A stretch of 64,000 nucleotides of DNA. It comes from Enterococcus mundtii. Its GTDB lineage: Bacteria; Bacillota; Bacilli; Lactobacillales; Enterococcaceae. Where the stretch lies: positions 1,342,501-1,406,500 of the forward strand of contig NZ_AP019810.1 of assembly GCF_013394305.1 (NCBI RefSeq), read 5' to 3'. Below the pieces are notes generated by a model. The model searched no databases. It was not told where the DNA came from and was given only the letters and a program-made list of their open reading frames with translations. Shown here in pieces: positions 23,424 through 31,979 of this stretch (the stretch's first letter is position 1; each line of letters starts with the position of its first letter). The translations under genes were made by a program, and so were the position numbers.

Positions 23424-24926
23424 TTACATACTTACAGCAAAGTCAGGTGCATACCATTGAACTGAGCCAATTTTAACACTTTCGCCCGGTTGTGGTGCGT
23501 GGATGTATTGTCCGCCACCTAAAGAAATTGCTACGTGGTAAGTGCCACCAGCTGCTCCCCAGAATAATAAGTCTCCAGCTTTTGCTTGAGAAACTGAGAT
23601 TCTAGCTCCTGCTGATTCTTGAGGTACAGTCCAACCACCGATGTCACGACCAGTTACTTGTAGGTACACATAGCGTGTAAATCCAGAACAATCAAATCCA
23701 CTTGGATCTTTTCCACCCCATACATAAGGAGTCCCAATGTATTTCATCGCTTCAGCTACAATCGCTGCTCCATTAGTAGATGGAGCCGTTGGCGCTGGAA
23801 TTGAGGGTGCCGGTGTTGATGGCTCCGGCGTTGATGGAGCTGGTGTTGATGGAGCTGGCGTTGATGGCTCCGGCGTTGATGGAGCTGGTGTTGATGGCTC
23901 CGGCGTTGATGGTGTTGTTGTTTCTGGAACAGATGGTGTAGTAGTAGATTCTTCTGTTGAAGATTCTGGTACACTGCTTTCAGTTGTTGAATCTTCTGTT
24001 GATGTAGATGATTCAGGAACTGAAGATTGTTCTGTTGAAGATTCAGCACTTGATGATGATTCTGAAGTAGCTGATTCAGAAACTTCTGTTGATTCTTGTA
24101 CTGATGAAGAAGAAGCTTGTTCTTGCTCTTGTGCTGCTGCAGCGGCAACTGCTGCTTGTTCACGTGCTTCTCTTTCAGCTTGTTCTTGTGCTGCTTGTTG
24201 ACGCGCTTGCTCTGCTAAACGAGCTTGTTCACGAATACGTGCTTGCTCTGCTTCAGCTTCTGCTTTTTGGCGGTTCAAGTCTTCTTTTTTATCTTCTGCT
24301 GTTGCTTGTTCAGCCGCTAAAGTAGTTTTTAGGACATTTAAATCAGCTTGTTTTGATAGTAAGTCGCCTTTTTGTGATTCTAAAGCCGCTTGGTTTTCTG
24401 CTAACTCTTGTAGCTTCGCTTCATTTTCAGCTTTTTTATCTTCAACTGCCTGTTTGTCTTCTTTTTGTTGTTTCACTAAGTCTTGGTTCGCACGTACAAT
24501 TGATGACATTGCTTGAACGCGTCCGATAGCATCTGAGAATGACTCAGCATTCAATACTGCATCGATGTAGTTAGAGCTTGTACCTTTAACTTGTGTTTCA
24601 CGTGCTTGCTCTTGGATCGTTGCTTCACGTTTTTCGATACGTTCTTGTAGATCAGCAATTTCTTGTGTCAATTGAGAAGACTCTTGACGTAATGTTGCTT
24701 GATTAGCTAATAAAGTTTCAGCTTTTGTATTGATGTCAGCGACTTGACCTTCTAATGCCTCGATTTGAGATTGGGCACTTGCTTGTTGGTTTTGTAATTC
24801 CGCAATTTTTTGATCTTGTTGTTGTATTTGAGAATCAAAATCTTCCGCCGCGGCTGCGATCGGTGATGCTACGGCAGTCAAGGCCATTGAACTTACCATT
24901 ACTGCTGATATTAAACTCTTTTTCAC
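23424..24926 (-). CDS. sagA: Secreted peptidoglycan endopeptidase SagA (NlpC/P60)
   Basis: Secreted D,L-endopeptidase that cleaves peptidoglycan stem peptides during growth and daughter-cell separation. E. faecium SagA products activate host NOD2 (established for that species). The signal peptide ends at PIAAAAED (about residue 27). A Gln/Glu/Ala-rich coiled coil spans about 28-270, then a Ser/Thr/Glu stretch and a Pro-rich repeat (PEPSTPAPST units). The NlpC/P60 domain (about 385-500) has Cys413, His464 and His476 with the family spacing. The start is GTG with GGAGG 8 nt away. It lies downstream of mreC-mreD, as in E. faecium. Confidence 0.95.
   Translation of the reverse strand: MKKSLISAVMVSSMALTAVASPIAAAAEDFDSQIQQQDQKIAELQNQQASAQSQIEALEGQVADINTKAETLLANQATLRQESSQLTQEIADLQERIEKREATIQEQARETQVKGTSSNYIDAVLNAESFSDAIGRVQAMSSIVRANQDLVKQQKEDKQAVEDKKAENEAKLQELAENQAALESQKGDLLSKQADLNVLKTTLAAEQATAEDKKEDLNRQKAEAEAEQARIREQARLAEQARQQAAQEQAEREAREQAAVAAAAAQEQEQASSSSVQESTEVSESATSESSSSAESSTEQSSVPESSTSTEDSTTESSVPESSTEESTTTPSVPETTTPSTPEPSTPAPSTPEPSTPAPSTPAPSTPEPSTPAPSIPAPTAPSTNGAAIVAEAMKYIGTPYVWGGKDPSGFDCSGFTRYVYLQVTGRDIGGWTVPQESAGARISVSQAKAGDLLFWGAAGGTYHVAISLGGGQYIHAPQPGESVKIGSVQWYAPDFAVSM
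23815..23904 (-). repeat. 15-bp tandem repeats in sagA
   Basis: Six consecutive 15-bp units alternate between GTTGATGGCTCCGGC and GTTGATGGAGCTGGT/C on the plus strand, with a partial seventh at 23905-23912. They encode the P-[EA]-P-S-T linker. The near-identical units are prone to slippage, so linker length probably varies between strains. Confidence 0.93.
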
Positions 24927-24997
24927 TCTTCATTCCTCCGACTGGCTTAATTTAATAAATATCTAAAAATATTTAAGTCTTTCTTAACGATAACAAA

Positions 24998-25006
24998 ATT
25001 GTACCA
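24998..25006 (-). promoter_or_regulatory. Extended -10 promoter of sagA
   Basis: The minus strand reads TGGTACAAT (TG-n-TACAAT) about 70 nt before the GTG start. A perfect TTGACA at 25020-25015 is only 11 nt upstream of this -10, too close to serve it. Confidence 0.5.
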
Positions 25007-25153
25007 TAGCTGTATGTCAATGAGATAATAGTTATGTTACAAAAACATTTCAAAACAACTGATTATAATGACAGAAATGTAAGATGACATGGTTATTTTC
25101 ATAATACATTTTTCAATAATTAAATAATGTCCGTTTTAAATTAAATAAAAAAA

Positions 25154-25309
25154 GGCTGAGACATTGGGCCTCTCGCACCACCTAAAACAGATTAAATGGC
25201 GGGCACAGAAGTAACTTCTTCGGCAATAAGGCGCCATCCACAAAAATTTGAAAAACAATTTCCGTGGATGGCGCCTTATTTCTCGAGACTAAACACCTCT
25301 GTCCCGACC
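25154..25309. repeat. Dispersed hairpin repeat, copy A (mreD-sagA)
   Basis: This element of about 156 bp shares a core with three other places in the window: AAATGGCGGGCACAGAAG, then TAACTTCTTCGGCAATAAGG. Inverted arms AATAAGGCGCCATCCAC (25225-25241) and GTGGATGGCGCCTTATT (25264-25280) form a 17-bp perfect stem. The outer ends GGCTGAGACA and TGTCCCGACC are also complementary apart from a few positions. Its right end runs into mreD and contains the mreD stop codon. It contains no transposase, so it is MITE-like at most. Confidence 0.85.
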
Positions 25310-25813
25310 TTCTTTGAATAGCTTCTTTAATGGGAATACAAGTAGAGCGAACAATACCATATTCAATAATAATGTTGGGCCTAAATATTTAGTGATAAAG
25401 TACGTACTATCTACACTCGCAAGTTTGAATACCATTTGTACGATCAATGTAAACAACTCATAGCCTGTGATGAAAATGATGAGGCTAAAAAACTCAGTAA
25501 AAATATTTACATGGATGACCGATTTCATCCCATACATGATAAATACTAATAAAGGTAAAGCAACTGCGTAAATACCAATCACACCAATATAGTAAGAATC
25601 AAAGATAATACCTAAAACTAATGTCGTGATCAGTAAGTAGCGTTTGGAAAAACTCAAACTGCAAAATAGTAAAACCAATATCAAAAGATGCGCACTTGCC
25701 ATGTAGTCACCGCTCGACCACCTGATCATCATTCGGGTAAAGTGCCCATCGATCAACATGAGTAGGAACAGGAGGATCGGCAAATAAATGGTCATTTTCT
25801 CTTTTTTCAGCAT
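25289..25813 (-). CDS. mreD: Rod-shape-determining protein MreD
   Basis: Integral membrane partner of MreC in the peripheral wall-synthesis machine. The 174-residue protein has five or six membrane helices, and the fold and length fit MreD. It starts 3 nt after mreC. The last residues (GRDRGV) and the stop are encoded by the end of repeat copy A, which suggests the element inserted at or inside the original 3' end. Enterococci lack MreB, so MreCD here probably serve ovoid-cell elongation with SagA acting downstream. Confidence 0.93.
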   Translation of the reverse strand: MLKKEKMTIYLPILLFLLMLIDGHFTRMMIRWSSGDYMASAHLLILVLLFCSLSFSKRYLLITTLVLGIIFDSYYIGVIGIYAVALPLLVFIMYGMKSVIHVNIFTEFFSLIIFITGYELFTLIVQMVFKLASVDSTYFITKYLGPTLLLNMVLFALLVFPLKKLFKEGRDRGV

Positions 25814-25816
25814 GGA

Positions 25817-26671
25817 CTATTCCTCCACAAGACGTTTGATGATCGTTACTACTGGGAGATCATACATATCCGCATAAGGTTTGACATAGACTTCGCGATC
25901 TAGCCCATAACTATCTGGTTTTGTTCTGATGACTGTACCGATTTGTAGATCTGCTGGCGAGTTGCCTCCAAGACCTGATGTTTGTACTACGTCGCCCTCT
26001 TTGATTTCACTGTCACCTGTTAGCTGTGTCACAACTAGCGCTTGTAACTTCTCGTCATAATTCTTGAGTAAACCGAAAGATTCTCCGTTTCCAGAAGATA
26101 CGCGGACAGGAAAATGGTTGGAACTTACATTTGATGAAGTCAGCAATTCTACTTTAGAAGAAGTGGCATTGACTTCAATGACACGTCCGACTAAACCTTT
26201 TTGCGCCATGACTGCCATATTGACTTCGATTCCATCATTTGATCCTTTATCGACGACTAATAGATCTTGCCATGAGTCAGGTGAACGAGTGATCACATTT
26301 GCTGTGACTCTTTCATAACTCGTCAACGTTTGGCTTAAATCGAGTTCGCTTTTTAGTGCATCGATTTCTTTTTGCATGTTCTTGTTTTTTTGAGCTATCT
26401 CATCATAGCTGTCGATTTTTTCTTTTAACCGTTCATTTTCTGAATAGGTGGTGAAAAGATGATGTACTGAATCCACGCCATTTTGGACCCATTTGACCGG
26501 AGCAGAAATCGTCCGATCGACAAAAGAGACACTGTCGTTCACAATAGATTGGAAGAAATTGGGCTTTCCTTCATTCGCTCGCTGGGCAGCTGTCACACTT
26601 AGGACCGTTACTACAATAATAACGATGACTAAGGTAATAATGATATTTTTATTAGGATTGAACTTCTTCAC
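25817..26671 (-). CDS. mreC: Cell-shape protein MreC
   Basis: Bitopic membrane protein of the peripheral peptidoglycan synthesis complex. One N-terminal transmembrane helix (about residues 9-28) is followed by a coiled coil (about 75-112) and the extracytoplasmic beta-barrel domain (from about 120). The 284-residue length is typical. The start is GTG, 7 nt after GAGG. It is the first gene of mreC-mreD, with sagA beyond the repeat. Confidence 0.96.
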   Translation of the reverse strand: MKKFNPNKNIIITLVIVIIVVTVLSVTAAQRANEGKPNFFQSIVNDSVSFVDRTISAPVKWVQNGVDSVHHLFTTYSENERLKEKIDSYDEIAQKNKNMQKEIDALKSELDLSQTLTSYERVTANVITRSPDSWQDLLVVDKGSNDGIEVNMAVMAQKGLVGRVIEVNATSSKVELLTSSNVSSNHFPVRVSSGNGESFGLLKNYDEKLQALVVTQLTGDSEIKEGDVVQTSGLGGNSPADLQIGTVIRTKPDSYGLDREVYVKPYADMYDLPVVTIIKRLVEE

Positions 26672-26830
26672 AAAGACACCTCGAATTAAATTAGACTCTT
26701 ACCTGTAATTTTATCATTAAATAAGGGGAAACAAAAGGCTCGACCCTTCTTTTAAGCTTTTTTTAGCAAATAATTTAAACTGTCATTTTTCCGCTTCATT
26801 TCTTTTGCTACTTTGTCCTGAACCGATCCA

Positions 26831-27469
26831 TCAATCTTTACTTTGGATGACTGAAATGATTCCTTCAGAGAAGCTGAAGGATGCTTTGTCAGTGACAAAT
26901 TCATTGCTTGCATAAGAAGTTGGACGAGATACTTCCTCGTTTGATAGTTGATATTTGCTGTCAGATAGTGTCAATTGACTAACAGGTGTCAAACAACAGT
27001 AAGCCAAATACTTCATTTCAGGAATTTTTTTTATCTCGTAAGCTCCTGGTAGATAGTAAGTGATTACGTTTTGTTTGTCTTGTATTTGGATCTGTCGTAT
27101 AAAGGGTTGAAACCGTGGTTCTAATGCTAACCATAGATTAGCTAATAAATGATCTAATCTTCCACCAGTTGCACCGATCAGTGTCACGCTTGCTTCTGGA
27201 AAGTGTTCGAATGTCTTTGCTAAACCTAGCTGAGTGTCCGTATCGTCTTTCTCTGCTGGCGCTTGGTGTACTTCGACAGCTTTATCGGATACTCGTTGAT
27301 ATTCCGAGGAAGACAATGAATCAAAATCACCGATTGCTAGATCTAATGAATAGCCTTTTTCAAGTAAATAGAGTGCCCCACGGTCAATGCCCACGTATTG
27401 ATCAAATGATTGCTGTGACAAGTCTGGCCAATTTTCTGGTGATCCGCCTGCAACAAGTAATACTTCCAT
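26831..27469 (-). CDS. thiN: Thiamine pyrophosphokinase
   Basis: Transfers pyrophosphate from ATP to thiamine to make the cofactor TPP. The 212-residue protein has the catalytic GDFDS motif (about residues 47-51), the DTQLGLAKTF segment and the ATGGRLDHLLAN substrate loop of the Tpk/ThiN family. Its ATG overlaps the rpe stop by one base (TAATG). The rsgA-rpe-thiN order is conserved in Firmicutes. It complements the thiamine importer gene thiT elsewhere in the window. Confidence 0.95.
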   Translation of the reverse strand: MEVLLVAGGSPENWPDLSQQSFDQYVGIDRGALYLLEKGYSLDLAIGDFDSLSSSEYQRVSDKAVEVHQAPAEKDDTDTQLGLAKTFEHFPEASVTLIGATGGRLDHLLANLWLALEPRFQPFIRQIQIQDKQNVITYYLPGAYEIKKIPEMKYLAYCCLTPVSQLTLSDSKYQLSNEEVSRPTSYASNEFVTDKASFSFSEGIISVIQSKD

Positions 27470-28119
27470 TAGCCTAATGCCTTTTTCAATTGATCGATTT
27501 GAGCTGCTGGATCTTCTGCACTATAGACATAGGAGCCTGCAACAAATACGTCTGCACCTGCTTCACGACAAATTTTTGCAGTTTCTGGAACGATTCCACC
27601 ATCCACTTCGATTTGATAGGTCCAATCGTTCACCTTGCGTAATTCCGCTAACTCTGCGATTTTATCCACTGTTTCTGTAATAAAGCTTTGTCCGCCAAAT
27701 CCTGGATTGACTGTCATCACTAACACTTGATCAACTAAAGGCAAAACATGCTTGATCATTTCGATCGGTGTACCAGGATTGATAACGACCCCTGCTTTGA
27801 CATCTAAATCTTTGATCATCTGGATCGCACGATGGATATGTGGTGTCGATTCCACATGGACCGTAATGATATCTGAACCTGCTTTTGCAAAATCAGCAAT
27901 ATAATTTTCAGGATTGATGATCATCAAATGAACGTCTAAAGGTAGTTTTGTGACCGGACGGATTGCTTGCACTACATTCGATCCGAATGTAATGTTAGGA
28001 ACGAATTGGCCGTCCATTACGTCCACATGGATATAGTCTGCTCCACCTTTTTCTACTCGTTCAATGTCTGCTTGGAGATTGGCGAAATCTGCGCTTAAAA
28101 TCGATGGTGCTATTTTCAT
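27469..28119 (-). CDS. rpe: Ribulose-phosphate 3-epimerase
   Basis: Interconverts ribulose 5-phosphate and xylulose 5-phosphate in the pentose phosphate pathway. The 216-residue TIM barrel has the metal-binding HVDVMDGQFVPN (about residues 32-43), VMTVNPGFGGQ and IEVDGGI motifs. It starts 12 nt after rsgA and overlaps thiN by one base. Confidence 0.97.
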   Translation of the reverse strand: MKIAPSILSADFANLQADIERVEKGGADYIHVDVMDGQFVPNITFGSNVVQAIRPVTKLPLDVHLMIINPENYIADFAKAGSDIITVHVESTPHIHRAIQMIKDLDVKAGVVINPGTPIEMIKHVLPLVDQVLVMTVNPGFGGQSFITETVDKIAELAELRKVNDWTYQIEVDGGIVPETAKICREAGADVFVAGSYVYSAEDPAAQIDQLKKALG

Positions 28120-28131
28120 AAAAATACCCTC

Positions 28132-29037
28132 CTACTTTCTTCTAGTTTCTTTTTTGTTGTACATCGGTTTACGGTTTTCAACTTCTTGCAAAAATTGCAA
28201 GTAATTGTCATAGCGAGTCTGTGCAATTTCTTTTGCCGCTACTCTTCGTTTGACTTCACAATCTGGCTCTTTTACGTGCATACACTCTCTAAAGCGACAG
28301 TCTACAGAAGCATCGACAAATTCAGGGAATTGTTTGGATAACTCGACAGGTTCGATGACTAAGAAATCAATAGAACTGAAACCTGGTGTATCGGCAACCA
28401 ATCCATCATAGAGTGGTAATAACTCGACATGTCTTGTCGTGTGACGTCCACGTCCCAAAGAATCAGATATTTCACCTGTTTCTAACTCAAGCTCTGGTGA
28501 GATTTGGTTGAGCAACGTCGATTTACCTGCACCTGACTGTCCCATGAAAACAGTCAGTCTTTCTGGAAAATAGCGAACTAATTCATCCGTGTCACCCTGT
28601 GTGCGAGGGACGATCACTGGATAGCCGATTTTTTCGTAAGTCTCTTTAATTTCTTTTATTTGTGTAGAATCGACAGCTAAATCCGTTTTCGTCAAATAGA
28701 TCACTGGCTCGATCGATTCATATTCCAACATGACTAAAAAACGGTCGAGTAGATTATAAGAGAATGTTGGTTCGATCAAACTCGTCACAACAACTCCTAA
28801 ATCAACATTTGCTACTGGTGGTCGTACTAATTGATTTTTACGTGGTAAAACTTCTAGTAGATAGCCATCGGTCTTGTTTTCACTTTCAAATATGACTTGA
28901 TCGCCAACAAGGGGCGTGATCTTTCGATTACGAAAATTCCCTCGACCTCGTGTCTGATAGGTCTCTCCATCTTTATATACGTAATAAAATCCACTTATTG
29001 CTTTTCTGATTTGCCCTTTAATGAAACCCACCTCCAT
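28132..29037 (-). CDS. rsgA: Ribosome small-subunit-dependent GTPase A
   Basis: Circularly permuted GTPase that checks late 30S maturation. An N-terminal OB fold is followed by the permuted G domain, with G4 LTKTDL before G1 GQSGAGKSTLLN and G3 DTPGF. A C-terminal zinc knuckle contains CRFRECMH and a further cysteine. The upstream ATG (29037) has no Shine-Dalgarno and lies about 4 nt from the predicted transcription start. GGAGG at 29035-29031 is 8 nt before an ATT codon (29022), which begins the protein where family members usually start. An AUU start giving 296 residues is therefore plausible; the ATG coordinate is kept as the conservative choice. Confidence 0.93.
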   Translation of the reverse strand: MEVGFIKGQIRKAISGFYYVYKDGETYQTRGRGNFRNRKITPLVGDQVIFESENKTDGYLLEVLPRKNQLVRPPVANVDLGVVVTSLIEPTFSYNLLDRFLVMLEYESIEPVIYLTKTDLAVDSTQIKEIKETYEKIGYPVIVPRTQGDTDELVRYFPERLTVFMGQSGAGKSTLLNQISPELELETGEISDSLGRGRHTTRHVELLPLYDGLVADTPGFSSIDFLVIEPVELSKQFPEFVDASVDCRFRECMHVKEPDCEVKRRVAAKEIAQTRYDNYLQFLQEVENRKPMYNKKETRRK

Positions 29038-29046
29038 TTTTAGTAT

Positions 29047-29055
29047 ATTTTACCA
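29047..29055 (-). promoter_or_regulatory. Extended -10 promoter of rsgA-rpe-thiN
   Basis: The minus strand reads TGGTAAAAT (TG-n-TAAAAT). It lies past the ireK terminator and predicts a transcription start only about 3-5 nt before the rsgA ATG. Confidence 0.5.
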
Positions 29056-29088
29056 TAGGACAGCAGAAGTTAGGAGAAATCACCAAAA

Positions 29089-29144
29089 AATAGACCTAAG
29101 AATTTCCTCAAATGCCGCCGACATTTTGAATTCTCAGATCTATT
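29089..29144 (-). terminator. Terminator after ireK
   Basis: A 16-bp stem with two G-U pairs (minus strand AATAGATCTGAGAATT with AATTCTTAGGTCTATT) is followed by TTTTTGG. It separates the priA-to-ireK run from rsgA. Confidence 0.85.
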
Positions 29145-29181
29145 TTTTTCATTATCGTTTTAGTTCTTTTAATTCTGTCTA

Positions 29182-31230
29182 CTAGTCACTATCCGTCGAG
29201 GACGGTGTGGTGGTACTACTACTAGTTGTTTCGGAACTTGAACTACTGCTTGAACTGCTAGAAGAACTGCTGGAAGAATCTTTTTCAGAACTTGATGATG
29301 CTTTCGCTGGGTCTGGTCCTTTTGAGTAAATCACATTGACGATCGTTCCTGATGTGATTGATGCACCTACTCCTGGATCTGTACGGATCACTTTGTCTTT
29401 TTCTACTGTATCTGAAAACTCATACGTTTCATGACCAATGTAGTCGGCACCGATACCAGATAAGTAACTTTGCGCATCACTTTTCGTATAACCAGAAATG
29501 TCATTCAGTGTCTTCGCATCTGGTCCTTGACTCACCACGAAACTAATAAATGTCGCATCCGTCAATGGTTCCCCAAAACTTGGTGACTGACTGATGATTG
29601 CACCGGCTGGGACCGTATCACTATAATCATTCGTTGCACTGATATTCGTATAGCCATTCGTTCTCAAAATACTAAGAACTGTTTCATAGTTTTGTCCGGT
29701 GTAATCGCTCATCGTCGGCTGACTTCCTTTACTAACAGTAAAAGTAATCGTATCTGATGTGGGATCGACTTCTGTTCCTTCATCTTCTGATTGCGAGATG
29801 ATATTTCCACTAGTGACCTCATCACTAAATTCTTCTTCTTTTTTGATTCTACTTGAAGAGAAACCTAAATCCAGTAGCTGCTTGCGCGCTTCATCGTAAG
29901 ACATACCCGTAAAATCATCGAGTTGGATTTTCTTCTTACCTGTACTGATATAAAGCGTGACTTCACGATTTTGTTTCACTGTTGTTCCTGAGGCTGGATC
30001 TGTTTTGACCACATTTCCTTTCTCAATCGTATCGTCAGCAATTTCTTCAGTGTTCGTTGCTACCTTTAATTTTGCTTGTGTCAAAGCTTCTCTTGCTGAA
30101 GCTTCGGATTGACCCGAAACATCGGGAACCGTTACTTCTCCTCGTCCACCTGAAGCAAATAAAATCGCTGTCCCAATTCCTAACAAAGCAAGCAAGACCA
30201 GCAAAATGATCCACCATTTTTTTCTTTTTTTAGTCTTTACATCTGGCATTGTTTCTTCGGGATCTGGTAATTCTTCCGCTGGTTTCTCTTCGGGAAGAGG
30301 CATTGACTTAAAGGAATCTGGCATCGGTGTTTCTGCCGTCAGTGGTGTCAATACTCTTGTTTCGTTGTCCATCGCCTGGGGTTGCCATTTTTCTTCGTTT
30401 GCTCGTTCTAACGACAACACCGTTGCTAGGTCATCTGCCATTTCTTCTGCCGTTTTATACCGGTCGACAGGTTCTTTGGCTGTTGCTTTCAAGACAACAT
30501 TCTCCAATGACTGAGGTGCCCCTGGATCTAACTCTTTGATTGAAGGCAAATCATCCTGAAAATGTTTCAGTGCAATGGTGACAGCTGATTCCCCATCAAA
30601 AGGAACGCTTCCTGTCAGCATTTCATATAAAATGATCCCTAACGCATAGATATCTGATTGTTTTGTCGCCATACTACCTCTTGCTTGTTCTGGTGAAAGG
30701 TAGTGAACCGAACCAAGCATCGTATTCGTTTGGGTGATCGATGTTTCCGATAAAGCAATCGCAATACCAAAATCGGTGATTTTCACAACACCTTCATTAT
30801 CGATCAAGACATTTTGTGGTTTTAGATCTCGGTGGATGATTTGATGGCTATGTGCTAAAGAAATCGCAGACAAGATTTGTTGCATGATGTTTACTGCTGT
30901 TTCATAAGGAATCGGATAGTGCGTTTGGATATAACGTTTTAAATCCATTCCCTTTACATATTCCATAACTAAGTACTGCATGTTATCTTCTTCACCGACA
31001 TCATAAACACTGACGATATTTGGATGAACTAATTCGGTTGCCGCTAATGCTTCTCGTTGAAAACGACGGATCGCCGTTTGGTCATTTTGGAAATCAAAGC
31101 GTAGGACTTTGATTGCAACATCTCGATCTAAAATCAAGTCATGGGCTAAAAAGACATTTGCCATACCGCCACTACCGATGTTACCGGTAATTTGGTAACG
31201 ACCATTTAATTTTCTTCCTGGCTCAATCAT
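29182..31230 (-). CDS. ireK: PASTA-domain Ser/Thr protein kinase (IreK/PrkC/Stk)
   Basis: Membrane kinase that senses cell-wall state and controls intrinsic cephalosporin tolerance in enterococci (established for E. faecalis IreK). The kinase domain (about residues 10-275) has the GSGGMANVF loop, [11 protein letters not shown] catalytic loop and DFGIA. One transmembrane helix (about 342-362) follows, then four PASTA repeats (about 367-635) and a Ser/Thr-only tail. It overlaps ireP by 4 nt (ATGA), so kinase and phosphatase are translationally coupled. The poly-serine tail is low complexity and may vary. Confidence 0.95.
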   Translation of the reverse strand: MIEPGRKLNGRYQITGNIGSGGMANVFLAHDLILDRDVAIKVLRFDFQNDQTAIRRFQREALAATELVHPNIVSVYDVGEEDNMQYLVMEYVKGMDLKRYIQTHYPIPYETAVNIMQQILSAISLAHSHQIIHRDLKPQNVLIDNEGVVKITDFGIAIALSETSITQTNTMLGSVHYLSPEQARGSMATKQSDIYALGIILYEMLTGSVPFDGESAVTIALKHFQDDLPSIKELDPGAPQSLENVVLKATAKEPVDRYKTAEEMADDLATVLSLERANEEKWQPQAMDNETRVLTPLTAETPMPDSFKSMPLPEEKPAEELPDPEETMPDVKTKKRKKWWIILLVLLALLGIGTAILFASGGRGEVTVPDVSGQSEASAREALTQAKLKVATNTEEIADDTIEKGNVVKTDPASGTTVKQNREVTLYISTGKKKIQLDDFTGMSYDEARKQLLDLGFSSSRIKKEEEFSDEVTSGNIISQSEDEGTEVDPTSDTITFTVSKGSQPTMSDYTGQNYETVLSILRTNGYTNISATNDYSDTVPAGAIISQSPSFGEPLTDATFISFVVSQGPDAKTLNDISGYTKSDAQSYLSGIGADYIGHETYEFSDTVEKDKVIRTDPGVGASITSGTIVNVIYSKGPDPAKASSSSEKDSSSSSSSSSSSSSSSETTSSSTTTPSSTDSD

Positions 31231-31967
31231 GCAACATCCTCCTTGTATTCAATAAGAAGAACGCTGATATTATCTGCTCCGCCAGCTTCATTTGCTTGAT
31301 CCACTAATTGCGTTACTTTTTCTGATAATGATCCTTCTTGATTGATGATCGTACCGATCGTTTCTTCTGACAGCATATTCGTCAAACCATCCGAACATAG
31401 AAGCAAACGATCTTGGAGTTGCCAAAGATACGTTGCAACATCGACTTCTAATGATCCTGGCATGCCGACAGATCGAGTCAAGATATTCTTACGTGGATGA
31501 TTGACGGCCATTTCTTCGCTGATTTCACCAGATTTGACTAATTCATTTACTAAAGAATGGTCTTCCGTCAAGCGAATGATCCGATTATCGCGAAGCAAAT
31601 ACGCACGACTATCGCCAACATTGGCAATCGTGAAACGTTCCTCTGATAGGGCAGCTGCTACGATCGTTGTTCCCATTCCGTTATATTCAAGCTGTTCTTG
31701 TCCTAATTGATGAATCGCGCGGTTTTCTTCTTGGATCGCTTGGATAAACCACTGCGCGATTTTTTCGTCATCAAGTAACGCTTGCTCTTCCCAGGCTTTC
31801 CCTAAATTTGTGACGGCCATTTGACTAGCAATATCGCCTGCGCGGTGCCCACCCATGCCATCTGCTAAAACCGCCAGCGTGAGACCGACTTGGTTTTCAA
31901 ATACACTGACATAATCTTGATTCGTATTACGTCTTCTTCCTACATCTGATTGATATTCAATCTGCAT
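31227..31967 (-). CDS. ireP: PP2C-type Ser/Thr protein phosphatase (IreP/Stp)
   Basis: Cytoplasmic metal-dependent phosphatase that opposes IreK. The 246-residue protein carries the PP2C motifs RRRNTNQD (about residues 11-18), [20 protein letters not shown] and GADNIS with the metal-binding aspartates intact. It overlaps ireK by 4 nt and starts 12 nt after rsmB. Confidence 0.96.
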   Translation of the reverse strand: MQIEYQSDVGRRRNTNQDYVSVFENQVGLTLAVLADGMGGHRAGDIASQMAVTNLGKAWEEQALLDDEKIAQWFIQAIQEENRAIHQLGQEQLEYNGMGTTIVAAALSEERFTIANVGDSRAYLLRDNRIIRLTEDHSLVNELVKSGEISEEMAVNHPRKNILTRSVGMPGSLEVDVATYLWQLQDRLLLCSDGLTNMLSEETIGTIINQEGSLSEKVTQLVDQANEAGGADNISVLLIEYKEDVA

Positions 31968-31979
31968 ACTTTCACCTCA

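Noticed and set aside
23815-23912. Short regular repeats considered as a CRISPR array
   Set aside because: Units are contiguous 15-mers without spacers and encode a protein linker.
23737-24201. Open frame with VDGAGVDGSG repeats on the plus strand
   Set aside because: It is the antisense reading of the sagA repeat and coiled coil; the sense gene is clear.
25015-25020. TTGACA upstream of sagA as its -35
   Set aside because: It is only 11 nt from the TACAAT -10, and no -10 is present at 16-18 nt.
25154-25309. Repeat copies considered as insertion sequences
   Set aside because: They are about 110-160 bp and carry no transposase gene; a MITE-like origin is possible but target-site duplications are not evident.
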